A stretch of DNA of 64,000 nt, taken from positions 62,001 through 126,000 of the forward strand of contig NZ_JBFRGP010000014.1 of assembly GCF_052115385.1 (NCBI RefSeq), in the 5' to 3' direction. The notes under the pieces were generated by a model. The model worked only from the letters and a program-made list of their open reading frames with translations, had not been told where the DNA came from and made no database searches. The translations under genes and the position numbers were made by a program. The DNA is from Dyella_D sp052115385 (GTDB lineage Bacteria > Pseudomonadota > Gammaproteobacteria > Xanthomonadales > Rhodanobacteraceae). Position 1 is the stretch's first letter; every line of letters begins with the position of its first letter. Positions 17,253 to 25,835 of this stretch are shown here, piece after piece.

Positions 17253-17599
17253 GTCGCATCCAGCTCGAACACGTGGTTGTCGTAGTCGCTGAAGTACAGG
17301 GCGCTCTCGCCGCGCGCGAGCTGGTACTCGATCTTCAGCACGCTCAGCCGCTCGGCGCAGGCGCGCAGCTCGGCCGCGTCGACGGCCAGGGCGATATGGT
17401 CGCCGTGGCGGGTGGCCGGCCCCATCCCCTTGACCAGCACGAAGCACACGCCGGCCAGTTCCACGTGGGCTTCCTGGTGGTGGCTGTCGTCGGGCGCGGA
17501 GACCAGGATGCGGGCATCGGGGAAGACTGCGGCGAACAGCCGTGCGGTCTGGTCCGGGTCATGCACGATCAATGCGATGTGGCTGATGGCCTTGGGCAT
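17249..17599 (-). CDS. VOC-family metalloenzyme, FosX-like (fosfomycin resistance-like)
   Basis: A 116-residue single-domain vicinal-oxygen-chelate protein. The metal ligands expected in FosA/FosX proteins are present: H7 (AISHIAL), H68 (GDHIALAVD) and E112 (HVFELDAT). The pattern SDYDNHVFELDAT near the C-terminus and VCFVLVKGMG in the middle are like FosX, an Mn-dependent fosfomycin epoxide hydrolase. I infer that family but cannot prove the substrate. The start is the ATG at 17599 with GGAG upstream; a longer frame to 17653 lacks an SD. The stop codon lies inside the family A repeat. It is divergent from ubiA with about 120 bp between. Confidence 0.75.
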   Translation of the reverse strand: MPKAISHIALIVHDPDQTARLFAAVFPDARILVSAPDDSHHQEAHVELAGVCFVLVKGMGPATRHGDHIALAVDAAELRACAERLSVLKIEYQLARGESALYFSDYDNHVFELDAT

Positions 17600-17718
17600 G
17601 GCGGCTCCTCGGGCGACGCGTGAGAGTATGCGCGCGGCCGGACCCAAGTCCATGACAGCGGCATTTCACGGCCTCCGTCACTCCAACCTCGCCGACCGCC
17701 CACGCTAAACTTCGCTGC

Positions 17719-18729
17719 ATGGCCCCGACTTCCCGCAAGCGCCAGCGGCGCGTTCCCTCCTCCGGCTCGGCGCGTCCGCGCCCCGCCGCCGCCCCGCCGG
17801 CCGGCCCGGCCGACAGCTCCAGCCGCGCCACCCGCGTGCTGGACCTGCTGCTGCAACGGCTGCCACCGCACTACCAGGAAAAGGCACGCGACTACCTGGT
17901 GCTGACCCGCATGGACCGCCCGATCGGCGCCCTGCTGCTGCTGTGGCCGACCTGGTGGGCGCTGTGGCTGGCGGCGGGCGATTTCCCGCCGATCAAGGCG
18001 CTGCTGATCTTCACCGTGGGCGTGTTCGCCATGCGCGCCGCCGGTTGCGCCATCAACGACTACGCCGACCGCAAGCTGGACCCGCAGGTCGAACGCACCG
18101 CCGGGCGCCCGATCGCGGCCGGCCGGGTGACGCCACGCGAGGCGCTGATCGTGTTCGGCGTGCTGCTGGCGTTTTCCTTTCTGCTGGTGCTGTTCACCAA
18201 CGCGCTGACCATCAAGCTGTCCTTTGCCGGCGCCGCGCTGGCCGCGCTGTATCCGTTCACCAAGCGCTACACCTATATGCCGCAGGTGGTGCTGGGGGCA
18301 GCGTTCGGCTGGTCGATCCCGATGGCGTTCGCGGCGGTGGGCAATAACGTGCCGCCGCTGGGGTGGCTGCTGTTTATCGGCAATATCCTGTGGTCGGTGA
18401 TCTACGACACGCAGTACGCGATGGTCGATCGCGATGACGATCTGAAGGCTGGCGCGAAGTCGACGGCGATCCTGTTCGGCGACGCGGACCTGCCGATCCT
18501 GGGCATCCTGATCGGCACCTTCCTGCTGGCGATGGTGTTCGTCGGGCAGCGCGCCACGCTGGGCTGGCCGTATTGGCTGGGGCTGGTGGTCGCGGCGGGG
18601 CTGTTCGGTTGGCAGTTGTGGCGTATCCGCACGCATGACCGCGCGGCCTGCCTGTGGGCGTTCCGCAACAACAACTGGCTGGGCATGGTGCTGTGGGTGG
18701 GGATCGTGCTGGCGCTGGCGGTGAAGTGA
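17719..18729 (+). CDS. ubiA: 4-hydroxybenzoate polyprenyltransferase
   Basis: A 336-residue integral membrane prenyltransferase of ubiquinone synthesis that attaches the polyprenyl chain to 4-hydroxybenzoate. The first Asp-rich motif is NDYADRKLD at 113-121 (D114, D117, D121). The second is YDTQYAMVDRDDD beginning at Y229 (D230, D237). About eight hydrophobic helices follow. The protein has an unusually long polar, Pro/Ala/Arg-rich N-terminus (about residues 1-45) before the family's RPIG start region (RMDRPIGALLLLWPTWW). A later start is possible, though the ATG at 17719 is the natural first codon. A family A repeat lies 22 nt after the stop. Confidence 0.93.
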   Translation: MAPTSRKRQRRVPSSGSARPRPAAAPPAGPADSSSRATRVLDLLLQRLPPHYQEKARDYLVLTRMDRPIGALLLLWPTWWALWLAAGDFPPIKALLIFTVGVFAMRAAGCAINDYADRKLDPQVERTAGRPIAAGRVTPREALIVFGVLLAFSFLLVLFTNALTIKLSFAGAALAALYPFTKRYTYMPQVVLGAAFGWSIPMAFAAVGNNVPPLGWLLFIGNILWSVIYDTQYAMVDRDDDLKAGAKSTAILFGDADLPILGILIGTFLLAMVFVGQRATLGWPYWLGLVVAAGLFGWQLWRIRTHDRAACLWAFRNNNWLGMVLWVGIVLALAVK

Positions 18730-18751
18730 GCGCCGGAACGAAGACGCCGAC

Positions 18752-18844
18752 GTAGATTGGGGTGAGCCGAAGGCGAACCCCAACATCGGCACATCCCGGG
18801 CGCTTCACCTTGTTGGGGTTCGCCCTTGGCTCACCCCAACCTAC
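18752..18844. repeat. Convergent-gene inverted repeat, family A copy 2
   Basis: Left arm 18752-18784 and right arm 18812-18844, separated by 27 nt, have the same cores as the copy at 17161. It lies between convergent ubiA and the TetR gene. The right arm's last bases (18841-18843) are the TetR stop codon TAG on the minus strand. Confidence 0.9.
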
Positions 18845-19461
18845 GCCGATGCGGGGCCTATCAACCCGTCCCAGGCTTTCATCGCGCAATCCACCACGCC
18901 CAGCAGCTGCTTACGCGACGCGCCGTCGCGCGCCTGCAGCGAAAGCCCGTTGAGTACGGTGGCGTAGAACGCGGCCACTGTGCCGATATCCACCGCTGCC
19001 GACACATCGCCATCGGCCACACCCTGCTTCAAGCGCCGGCGGATCAGCGCCTGGGTCTCGTTCCTGCGTTCGGCGAGGTCATGGAACACCGCCTCGTTAT
19101 CCGCCGTCCGATGCGTCGCCCCCAGCACCACCAGGCAGCCGCGGCCATTGCCGAAGCGTCGCGCGGCTTCCCGCAACATCGCATCCACGGCGCCGCGCGC
19201 GGAAACGTCGCGCTTGCCCAGCTCGTCCAGCGTGCGCGGCCCCACCGAGTTCACATACAGGTCCAGCGCCTCGCGGAACAAGGCCTCCTTGCAGCCGAAC
19301 GCGGCGTACAGGCTGGGTGCGTTGATGCCCATCGCCGTGGTGAGGTCGCCCACCGACGCGCCGTCATAGCCGCGATCCAGGAATACCTCCATCGCCAGGC
19401 GCAGGACCTGGTCGCGGTCGAACTTGCGCGGGCGGCCCCGCTCTTTCGTCGTCGCTGTCAT
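18841..19461 (-). CDS. TetR/AcrR-family transcriptional regulator
   Basis: A 206-residue repressor. The N-terminal helix-turn-helix (about residues 10-55) has the typical pattern DQVLRLAMEVFLDRGYDGAS then MGINAPSLYAAFGCKEALF. The C-terminal ligand-binding domain is helical. The ATG at 19461 has AAAGG 8 nt upstream; an in-frame GTG nine bases earlier lacks an SD. It is divergently transcribed from an SDR-MFS gene pair, and the shared 104-bp intergenic region carries repeated TACATAA half-sites. It probably represses the SDR/MFS genes and itself, with an unknown inducer. Its stop codon is provided by the family A repeat. Confidence 0.92.
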   Translation of the reverse strand: MTATTKERGRPRKFDRDQVLRLAMEVFLDRGYDGASVGDLTTAMGINAPSLYAAFGCKEALFREALDLYVNSVGPRTLDELGKRDVSARGAVDAMLREAARRFGNGRGCLVVLGATHRTADNEAVFHDLAERRNETQALIRRRLKQGVADGDVSAAVDIGTVAAFYATVLNGLSLQARDGASRKQLLGVVDCAMKAWDGLIGPASA

Positions 19462-19487
19462 CGCGCGCACCTTTCTGTAGCGCTCAA

Positions 19488-19551
19488 TACATAAAGTCCT
19501 TGACAGCCCCAGTCAAGGGCTGTTTCTATTTATGTATCGATCATTACATAA
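19488..19551. promoter_or_regulatory. Divergent promoter/operator region of the TetR-SDR pair
   Basis: The half-site TACATAA occurs at 19488-19494 and 19545-19551, and as its reverse complement at 19530-19536. The pair 19530-19536/19545-19551 forms an inverted repeat with an 8-nt spacer. A TTGACA (-35-like) lies at 19500-19505, with an AT-rich stretch about 18 bp downstream (around 19524-19533) that would place the rightward -10 next to the half-site. This fits repression of the SDR gene by the TetR protein. Confidence 0.6.
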
Positions 19552-19565
19552 AAGGCGACACGAGC

Positions 19566-20306
19566 ATGAGCGATCTCAACGGCAAGGTGGCACTGGTGAC
19601 CGGCGGCTCGCGCGGGATCGGCGCGGCGATCGTGCAGCGACTGGCGCGGGATGGGGCGGCGGTGGCGTTCACCTACGTCAGCTCCCCGGACAAGGCCCAG
19701 GCCCTGGTGCAGCAGATCGAAGCGGCGGGCGGCAAGGCGCGCGCCTACCAGGCGGACGCGGCCGATCCGGCAGCGCTGCGCGCAACGGTGGACCAGGTCG
19801 CCGCGGAATTGGGGCGGCTGGACATCCTGATCAACAACGCCGGCATCTTCCTCGGCGGCGCATTCGAGGAGACCACGCTGGAGGACTACGAGCGCACCAT
19901 GGCGGTCAATGTGCGTGCGGTGTTCGTCGCCTCGCAGGCGGCGGCGCGGCATCTGGGCGAGGGCGGCCGCATCATCAGCATCGGCAGCTGCCTGGCCGAT
20001 AGCGTGCCGTTCGCGGGCATGACGCTGTACTCGATGAGCAAGTCCGCGTTGTCGGCCTTCACCAAGGGTCTGGCGCGCGACCTCGGCCCGCGCGGCATCA
20101 CCGTCAACCTGGTGCAGCCCGGCTCCACCAACACCGACATGAATCCGGCCGACGGCGACCACGCCGATGGGCAGCGCGCGCGCATGGCGATCCAGCGCTA
20201 CGGCGACGCCTCCAACATCGCCGGCATGGTGGCCTGGCTGGCCAGCGACGAAGGCCGCTTCGCCTCCGGCGCCGCGTTCACCGTAGACGGTGGCGCCAAT
20301 GCCTGA
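19566..20306 (+). CDS. Short-chain dehydrogenase/reductase (FabG-like)
   Basis: A 246-residue classical SDR. It has the NAD(P)-binding TGGSRGIG motif at residues 12-19, NNAG in LDILINNAGIFL, and the catalytic Tyr155/Lys159 (YSMSK). The C-terminus reads GAAFTVDGGANA, typical of 3-oxoacyl-ACP reductase-like SDRs. The start is the ATG at 19566; an open frame from 19500 runs through the operator and is not favoured. It overlaps the downstream MFS gene by 8 bp and is divergent from a TetR gene. That context suggests an inducible detoxification or efflux unit rather than fatty-acid synthesis. The substrate is unknown. Confidence 0.9.
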   Translation: MSDLNGKVALVTGGSRGIGAAIVQRLARDGAAVAFTYVSSPDKAQALVQQIEAAGGKARAYQADAADPAALRATVDQVAAELGRLDILINNAGIFLGGAFEETTLEDYERTMAVNVRAVFVASQAAARHLGEGGRIISIGSCLADSVPFAGMTLYSMSKSALSAFTKGLARDLGPRGITVNLVQPGSTNTDMNPADGDHADGQRARMAIQRYGDASNIAGMVAWLASDEGRFASGAAFTVDGGANA

Positions 20307-21834
20307 TGGTGCTTCCTCCCTCGCGCAGCACAGCCTGCGCGACCGGCTGCTGGTGCTGGCGGCGGTATGCCTGGCCGGACTGGGCATGCCGCTGAGCTTT
20401 ACCGGGCCAGCGATTGCGTTGCCGGCGATCGGGCAGGCCCTGGGCAGCGATCCGCGCCTGCTGTCGTGGGCGGTGAACGCCTTCATCCTCGCCTTCGGCG
20501 GCAGCGTGATGGCGGCCGGCGCGCTGGCCGACCAGTACGGGCGCAAGCGCATCTTCACTTTGGGGATCGGCCTGTTCACCGGCTTGTCGGTGCTGCTCGC
20601 GCTGTCGCGCAACCTGTGGTGGCTGGATCTGGGCCGCGCCGCTCAAGGCATCGCCGCCGGGCTCACCATGTCCGCCGGCGCCGCTTCATTGGCGCAGGAG
20701 TTCGAAGGCCATGCGCGCACGCGGGCATACAGCCTGCTCGGGACCACCTTTGGTCTCGGGTTGGCATTCGGTCCACTGCTTTCCGCATGGTTGATCGGCG
20801 GCCTGGGTTGGCGCGCGGTGTTTCTCTCCACCGCGGCGATCGGCGTCCTGGTGCTGGTCGTCGGCGTGCCGCGCATGCGCGAGACGCGCGATCCCGGCGC
20901 GCAAGGCCTGGACCTGCCCGGCAGCCTGAGCTTCACCGCTGCATTGGTGCTGCTCACCTTCGGCATCATCGAAGCACCACGCCACCCGAACGGACATCTG
21001 CCGCTGCTGCTGGTGGCGGCCGCGGCCGCCATGCTCGCGCTGTTCGTCTACGTGGAACGCCGCGTGCCGCGGCCGATGCTGGACCTGTCGCTGTTCCGCA
21101 ACCCGCGCTTCCTCGGCGCGCAGGCGCTGCCGCTGGCCACCGCGCTGTGCTACGTGGTGCTGCTGATCTTCCTGCCGCTGCGCTTCGTCGGCGTGGAAGG
21201 ACGCAGTGAAGTGGCGGCAGGCTTGCTGATGATCCCGCTGTCGGTGCCGATGCTGGTGGTGCCGTTCGTCGGCGCCTTGCTGACGCGCTGGCTGTCGGCG
21301 GGCCTGCTCTCGGCACTCGGCCTGGGCCTCGCCGCCGCCGGTCTGCTCTGGCTGCGTGTAGTGGCCGTACCGGGTGCGGATTGGAACGCGCTGCTGTGGC
21401 CCTTGCTGTTGATCGGTACCGGCTCCGGCCTGCCCTGGGGCTTGATGGACGACCTGGCGGTGAGCGTGGTGCCGAAGGAGCGCGCCGGCATGGCGACCGG
21501 CTTCTTCACCACCACGCGCGTGGCCGGCGAGGCGATCGCCATGGCGGCGGTGGGCACGGCGCTGACGGGCTTGATCGAAACGCAACTGACATCGGCGCCG
21601 CGCGAGCAGGCGGTGGCAGCAGCAGCCAGCCTGGCCAGCGGCAGCATGGCGCACGCCGCCAGCGTGGCTCCGGCCATCGGTCGCGAAGCCTTGTTGCACG
21701 GCTATAGCGGCGCATTCGGCGGCTTGCTCGTCGGCTTGGCGGCGTTGACGTTGGCGCTCGCAGCCGCGTCCTTCGTACTGCTGCGCCGCCGAAGGGTGGC
21801 CGTACCCGCGCGCGAGCCCCGCACCGCCCATTAA
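20299..21834 (+). CDS. MFS drug-efflux-type transporter (DHA2-like, 14 TM)
   Basis: A 511-residue inner-membrane transporter with about 14 hydrophobic segments. It has the MFS signature between helices 2 and 3 (GALADQYGRKRIF) and a motif-C-like GTTFGLGLAFGPLLSAW in helix 5. The length and helix number fit the DHA2 (EmrB/QacA) class of proton-driven exporters. The ATG at 20299 overlaps the end of the SDR gene; a GTG three codons earlier is an alternative. It is co-transcribed with the SDR under the TetR regulator, so it is probably an inducible exporter of a toxic compound. The substrate cannot be read from the sequence. Confidence 0.9.
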   Translation: MPDGASSLAQHSLRDRLLVLAAVCLAGLGMPLSFTGPAIALPAIGQALGSDPRLLSWAVNAFILAFGGSVMAAGALADQYGRKRIFTLGIGLFTGLSVLLALSRNLWWLDLGRAAQGIAAGLTMSAGAASLAQEFEGHARTRAYSLLGTTFGLGLAFGPLLSAWLIGGLGWRAVFLSTAAIGVLVLVVGVPRMRETRDPGAQGLDLPGSLSFTAALVLLTFGIIEAPRHPNGHLPLLLVAAAAAMLALFVYVERRVPRPMLDLSLFRNPRFLGAQALPLATALCYVVLLIFLPLRFVGVEGRSEVAAGLLMIPLSVPMLVVPFVGALLTRWLSAGLLSALGLGLAAAGLLWLRVVAVPGADWNALLWPLLLIGTGSGLPWGLMDDLAVSVVPKERAGMATGFFTTTRVAGEAIAMAAVGTALTGLIETQLTSAPREQAVAAAASLASGSMAHAASVAPAIGREALLHGYSGAFGGLLVGLAALTLALAAASFVLLRRRRVAVPAREPRTAH

Positions 21835-21845
21835 TCCGGGCACAT

Positions 21846-21877
21846 TCACCCAGGGGCGGCCAGCCGCCCCTGGGTGA
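21846..21877. terminator. Strong hairpin after the MFS gene
   Basis: A 15-bp perfect stem (21846-21860 with 21863-21877) starts 11 nt after the MFS stop codon. No T-run follows, so it may be a transcript-end stabiliser or a factor-dependent end rather than a canonical intrinsic terminator. Confidence 0.55.
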
Positions 21878-21904
21878 CCCGTTACGCAACAGTTTCATGA
21901 CAGT

Positions 21905-21918
21905 TTTGGACGTCTAAA
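21905..21918. promoter_or_regulatory. Operator-like palindrome before the third receptor
   Basis: TTTGGACGTCTAAA at 21905-21918 is the same 14-bp palindrome as at 12073-12086 with one change. It lies about 206 bp before the receptor start. Shared palindromes near two receptor loci suggest a common regulator, not identified here. Confidence 0.5.
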
Positions 21919-22123
21919 CCCAAGCTGTCGGCTACACGTCATCCCCCCTGAGCTTCGCTGTCATGGCGCCGACCTAACTTGCGCGGGGTCAGAGCCTGTG
22001 TCCGGGCCAGGGAAGCCTCCACACGACACTCATCGCGATTCCCACAGAATCCGCGCGCAGTGCCGTGCCTGGGGCTGCCCGCACACATCGCTCCGTCACC
22101 CCCTCTTCCCCGGAGTCACGACG

Positions 22124-24637
22124 TTGCGCACCACATCGATCAGCCACGCCATCGGCCTGGCCCTGCTGGGCGGCCTGCTTTGCTCCTTCGCACCGCATGC
22201 CAGCGCGCAGGACAGCAACCCCTCCACCAGCGACAACAGCAAGCCGGCCACCGACCGCGCCAAGAACCTCGACGGCATCGTGGTCACCGCCCGTTCCGGC
22301 GTGGAAACGCGCACCAAGGCGGAGACCAGCTATTCGATCACCACCATCGACGAAGACCGCCTGCGCATGCAGGCGCCGACCTCGGTGACCGAGGCGATGA
22401 AATCCGTGCCAGGCTTCTGGGTCGAAGCCTCCGGCGGCGAAGCCAGCGGCAATATCCGCGCGCGCGGCATCCCGGTGGACGGTTTCGGCTCGGTCAACCT
22501 GCTGGAGGACGGCGTGCCGGTGCAGCACGACCCGGCGCTGGGCTATCTCAATGCCGACCAGGCCTTCCGCCTGGACGAGACGATCGAGCGCATCGAAGTG
22601 GTGCGCGGCGGCCCGTCCTCGGTGTTCTATTCGAACGCGCCGGCCGGCGCGATCAACTTCATCCCCCGCAAGGTGGGTGACAAGGCCGAGGGCCTGCTCA
22701 AGTTCACCGTGGGCGACTACGGCCTCACCCGCGGCGACTTCTGGGTCGGCGCGCCGGTCGGCAATGGCTGGAAGCTGAGCGCGGGCGGTTTCTACCGCAC
22801 CGACAGCGGCATCCGCGATCCCAAGTTCAACGCCAACGACGGCGGCCAGATCCGCTTGAACCTGGCGCGCGATTTCGAAGGCGGCAGTTTCAGCGCCGAC
22901 GTCAAGCACCTGGACGACAAGGTCGCGCTGTACCTTGGTGTCCCGATGCGCACCACCTCGAACGGCGACATCCGTGCGGTACCCGGCTTCGATGGCAACT
23001 ACGGCACGCTGGCCGGCCCCGAAACCGAGCACGTGCTGATGAAGATGGGCAATGGCGGCCTGTACAACTTCGACAACAGCGAGGGCACGCACGTGAAGCG
23101 CGACCAGCTCACGCTGAAGTTCGATTACGAACTGGGCGGCGGCTGGAAGCTGGCCGAGTCGATGCGCTACGACGACACCCACACCCAGCGCAACGGCGTG
23201 TTCCCGAACTCGCTGATGAGCGCCACCAAGTATCTCGCTTCGGTGGCCGGCCAGAAGCCGGCCGGCGCCGCCGGCCTGCAACTGCGCTACGTGGACAACC
23301 CCAACCAGGTGTTCGACAACGCCAACCAGAACGGCAACGGCCTGGTGGTGGTGGGCGGCCTGCGCGGCGTGACCATGCCGGTGAAGGAGTTCATCAACGA
23401 CACGCGCCTGCTGCGCAAGTTCGAGCTGGGCAGCCAGACCCACGACGTCACCTTCGGCTACTACTACGCCCGCTTCGACCAGGATTTCAGCCGTTACTCC
23501 TCGGTGGCGCTGCTCGATGCCACCAACAATGCGCGCCTGCTCGACCTGGTGGCGGTGAACGGCGCCGGCCAGCCGATCTCCAACCTCACCGACCACGGTA
23601 TCTCGCGCTACGGCTACGAGTGGGAGAACGCCAGCGGCACCTCGACCACCAACGCTTTCTATGTTTCCGACGAATGGCAGGTCACCGACGACCTGCGCAT
23701 CGATGGCGGCGTGCGCTGGGAGCAGGTCAACACCCGCGGCAAGACCGAGACCAAGCAGACGGTGAACCTGGGCACGCCGGCCGCCACGCAGATCATCACC
23801 GGCACCGGCCAGTACGTGCCGTGGGACCACACCTTCAACAAGCTGGGCTGGACCCTCGGCGCGAACTGGCAGTTCTCGCCGCGCTCGGGCGTGTTCGCGC
23901 GCTGGACGCCGACCTTCCGCCTGCCCAACCTGAGCACCTACATCACCAATCCGACCGCGGTGCCGGTGACCCAGACCATGAAGCTGGGCGAGATCGGCTA
24001 CAAGTACACCGATCGCCAGGTCGACCTGTACGCCACCGCGTTCTACACCAAGTACAACAACGTCGGCTTCAGCAACTACGTGTTCAATCCCAACGGCAAT
24101 ACCTCCACCAGCCAGCAGGGCTATGCCGACACCAAGACCAAGGGCCTGGAACTGGAAGGCACCTGGTATCCGGTGGACTGGTTCGACGTGCAGGTCACCG
24201 CCACCCTGCAGGACCCGCAGTACAAGGGCCTGCGCTATACCGAGCTGGTGGCCGGCGCACCGGTGCTGCGCGACTACGAAGGCAACCAGCTGATCCGCGT
24301 GCCGAAGCAGAGCTACCGCGTGGTGCCCGGCGTGAACCTGCTCGGCGGCAAGCTGCGCCTGCAGCTCGCCTACGAGTATGAGGGCGAGCGCTATGTGGAT
24401 ACCGCCAACTCGGTAAAGCTGCCCTCGTACGACGTGTGGAGCGCCAGTGCACGCTACGACATCTCGTCGATGTGCTCGCTGTTCTTCTATGCCGACAACA
24501 TCACCAACTCGCTGGGCCTGACCGAAGGCAACCCGCGTGCGGGTGAGTTGGCAAGCGCGGATGCGGGTGCCAACACGTTTATCGCCCGTCCGATCCTGGG
24601 CCGCGCGTATCGTGCGGCGATCATGTATCGCTTCTGA
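22124..24637 (+). CDS. TonB-dependent outer-membrane receptor (receptor-phospholipase-PHP operon)
   Basis: An 837-residue receptor. The best start is TTG at 22124, preceded by GGAG 9 nt upstream and giving a clean signal peptide ending HASAQ. The frame stays open to 21998, but that stretch lacks signal-peptide character. A TonB-box-like strand (LDGIVVTARSG) precedes the plug domain (VTEAMKSVPGFWVEASGGEA, VNLLEDGVPVQHDPALGY, IERIEVVRGGPSSVFYSNA). The barrel ends in Phe (YRAAIMYRF). No STN domain is present. It is followed by a secreted PI-PLC-like enzyme and a secreted PHP-type hydrolase, suggesting uptake of a product released by those enzymes, such as an inositol or phosphate-containing compound. 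This link is inference from gene order. Confidence 0.9.
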   Translation: MRTTSISHAIGLALLGGLLCSFAPHASAQDSNPSTSDNSKPATDRAKNLDGIVVTARSGVETRTKAETSYSITTIDEDRLRMQAPTSVTEAMKSVPGFWVEASGGEASGNIRARGIPVDGFGSVNLLEDGVPVQHDPALGYLNADQAFRLDETIERIEVVRGGPSSVFYSNAPAGAINFIPRKVGDKAEGLLKFTVGDYGLTRGDFWVGAPVGNGWKLSAGGFYRTDSGIRDPKFNANDGGQIRLNLARDFEGGSFSADVKHLDDKVALYLGVPMRTTSNGDIRAVPGFDGNYGTLAGPETEHVLMKMGNGGLYNFDNSEGTHVKRDQLTLKFDYELGGGWKLAESMRYDDTHTQRNGVFPNSLMSATKYLASVAGQKPAGAAGLQLRYVDNPNQVFDNANQNGNGLVVVGGLRGVTMPVKEFINDTRLLRKFELGSQTHDVTFGYYYARFDQDFSRYSSVALLDATNNARLLDLVAVNGAGQPISNLTDHGISRYGYEWENASGTSTTNAFYVSDEWQVTDDLRIDGGVRWEQVNTRGKTETKQTVNLGTPAATQIITGTGQYVPWDHTFNKLGWTLGANWQFSPRSGVFARWTPTFRLPNLSTYITNPTAVPVTQTMKLGEIGYKYTDRQVDLYATAFYTKYNNVGFSNYVFNPNGNTSTSQQGYADTKTKGLELEGTWYPVDWFDVQVTATLQDPQYKGLRYTELVAGAPVLRDYEGNQLIRVPKQSYRVVPGVNLLGGKLRLQLAYEYEGERYVDTANSVKLPSYDVWSASARYDISSMCSLFFYADNITNSLGLTEGNPRAGELASADAGANTFIARPILGRAYRAAIMYRF

Positions 24638-24674
24638 GGACATGGGGCCGGGTGCGAACCCGGCCCCATCACGC
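24635..24674 (+). promoter_or_regulatory. Shine-Dalgarno, hairpin, AUG arrangement before the phospholipase gene
   Basis: The receptor stop TGA overlaps an SD-like GAGGA (24636-24640). A perfect 12-bp hairpin with a GCGA tetraloop (24642-24653/24658-24669) separates it from the phospholipase ATG at 24675. Folding the hairpin leaves only about 6 nt between SD and AUG, an ideal spacing, while the linear distance would be too long. There is no T-run, so it is not a standard terminator. Confidence 0.5.
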
Positions 24675-25835
24675 ATGACACAACGAATCTCGCTTTATCG
24701 ACTCGCGACGGCGGCCCTGCTGTTCTGGGTAGGCAGTGCCGGCGCGTGCGATCTCGAACACGCCGGCCCCGCTTGCGATCTGAACGCACTGGATCGCCAG
24801 CTGCATCTGAACGAGCTGCAGACGGTGGGCACGCACAACAGCTACAAGCAGGCGATGCCGCCGGCGGAACTCGCCGCGCACCGTGCGCACGATCCGCGCG
24901 GCGCGGATGGCATCGACTACGCGCACCCGGCGCTGTCCGCGCAGCTCGACGAAGGCGCCCGCACCATCGAGCTCGACGTGTACTACGACCCGAAAGGCGG
25001 CCACTACGCGCATCCGCCCGGCGCGCTGCGCAAAGGCTACGCCACCTCGCCGTGGTCGCCGGAAGCGGCGGCGCAGATGCTGCATCCCGGCTTCAAGGTG
25101 ATGCACCTGGCCGATATCGATTTCCGCAGCAACTGCCAGACCTTCGTGGTGTGCCTGGCGCAGATCCGCAACTGGTCGCGCGCGCATCGGCGACATGTGC
25201 CGATCATGATTCTGATCAATGCCAAGGACGGCAAGGGTGGCCCGGGTGCGGCCGCGCCGCTGGCGTTCGACGAACGGGCCTTCGATGCGCTGGATGCGGA
25301 GGTGCGCTCGGTGTTCGGGCCCACCGAACTGGTCACGCCGGATCTTGTGCAGGGCCGTCACCGAAATCTGCGCGCGGCGGTGCTCGCCGGCGCGTGGCCG
25401 ACACTGGGCGAGGCACGCGGCAAGGTGTTCTTCGTGCTGGACGAGGATGCGGAGAAAATCGCCGCGTACCGTGGCCGCAGGCTTTCGCTCGAAGGCCGCG
25501 TGATGTTCGTCAACACGGACGAGTCCTCGCCGGCTGCCGCCTACCTCACCATCAACGACTCCGTGCGCGACGGCGAGCGCATCCGCCGCGACGTCGCGGC
25601 AGGTTTCCTGGTGCGCACTCGCGCCGATGCCGACGCCGCCGAGGCCCGACGCAACGACACCACCCGGCGCGAAGCCGCCTTCGCGAGCGGCGCGCAGTAC
25701 GTCTCCACCGATTACATGCATCCGGACACGCGCTTCGGCGACTATCGTGTCCGCCTGCCTGCCGATGCGGTGGCGCGCTGCAATCCCATCCGCCAACCCG
25801 ACTGCCATTCTCCGCAAGGTTCCGCCAAGCCATGA
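24675..25835 (+). CDS. Secreted phosphoinositide-specific phospholipase C-like protein
   Basis: A 386-residue secreted protein with a signal peptide ending GSAGA (about residue 24). It matches the Ca-dependent PI-PLC family: a catalytic-His segment TVGTHNSYKQ (H54), the metal-binding ARTIELDVYYD (E99, D101) and a second His in KVMHLADIDF (H144). The TIM-barrel C-terminal part contains VMFVNTDESSPAA and QYVSTDYMHPD. The predicted role is cleavage of a phosphodiester in a phosphoinositide-like substrate outside the cytoplasm. An in-frame ATG at 24642 is possible but would put a polar segment before the signal peptide. Its stop overlaps the following gene (ATGA), and both follow a TonB receptor. 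Confidence 0.8.
   Translation: MTQRISLYRLATAALLFWVGSAGACDLEHAGPACDLNALDRQLHLNELQTVGTHNSYKQAMPPAELAAHRAHDPRGADGIDYAHPALSAQLDEGARTIELDVYYDPKGGHYAHPPGALRKGYATSPWSPEAAAQMLHPGFKVMHLADIDFRSNCQTFVVCLAQIRNWSRAHRRHVPIMILINAKDGKGGPGAAAPLAFDERAFDALDAEVRSVFGPTELVTPDLVQGRHRNLRAAVLAGAWPTLGEARGKVFFVLDEDAEKIAAYRGRRLSLEGRVMFVNTDESSPAAAYLTINDSVRDGERIRRDVAAGFLVRTRADADAAEARRNDTTRREAAFASGAQYVSTDYMHPDTRFGDYRVRLPADAVARCNPIRQPDCHSPQGSAKP

Noticed and set aside
21919..22120. Possible cobalamin riboswitch before the third TonB receptor
   Set aside because: A GGGAAGCC-like piece is present, but the conserved B12-box and the other core blocks are missing.
21989..24676. 895-residue minus-strand frame opposite the third receptor
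   Set aside because: Antisense shadow of a receptor with full signal peptide, plug and barrel; the composition is low-complexity Ala/Val/Gly/Arg.
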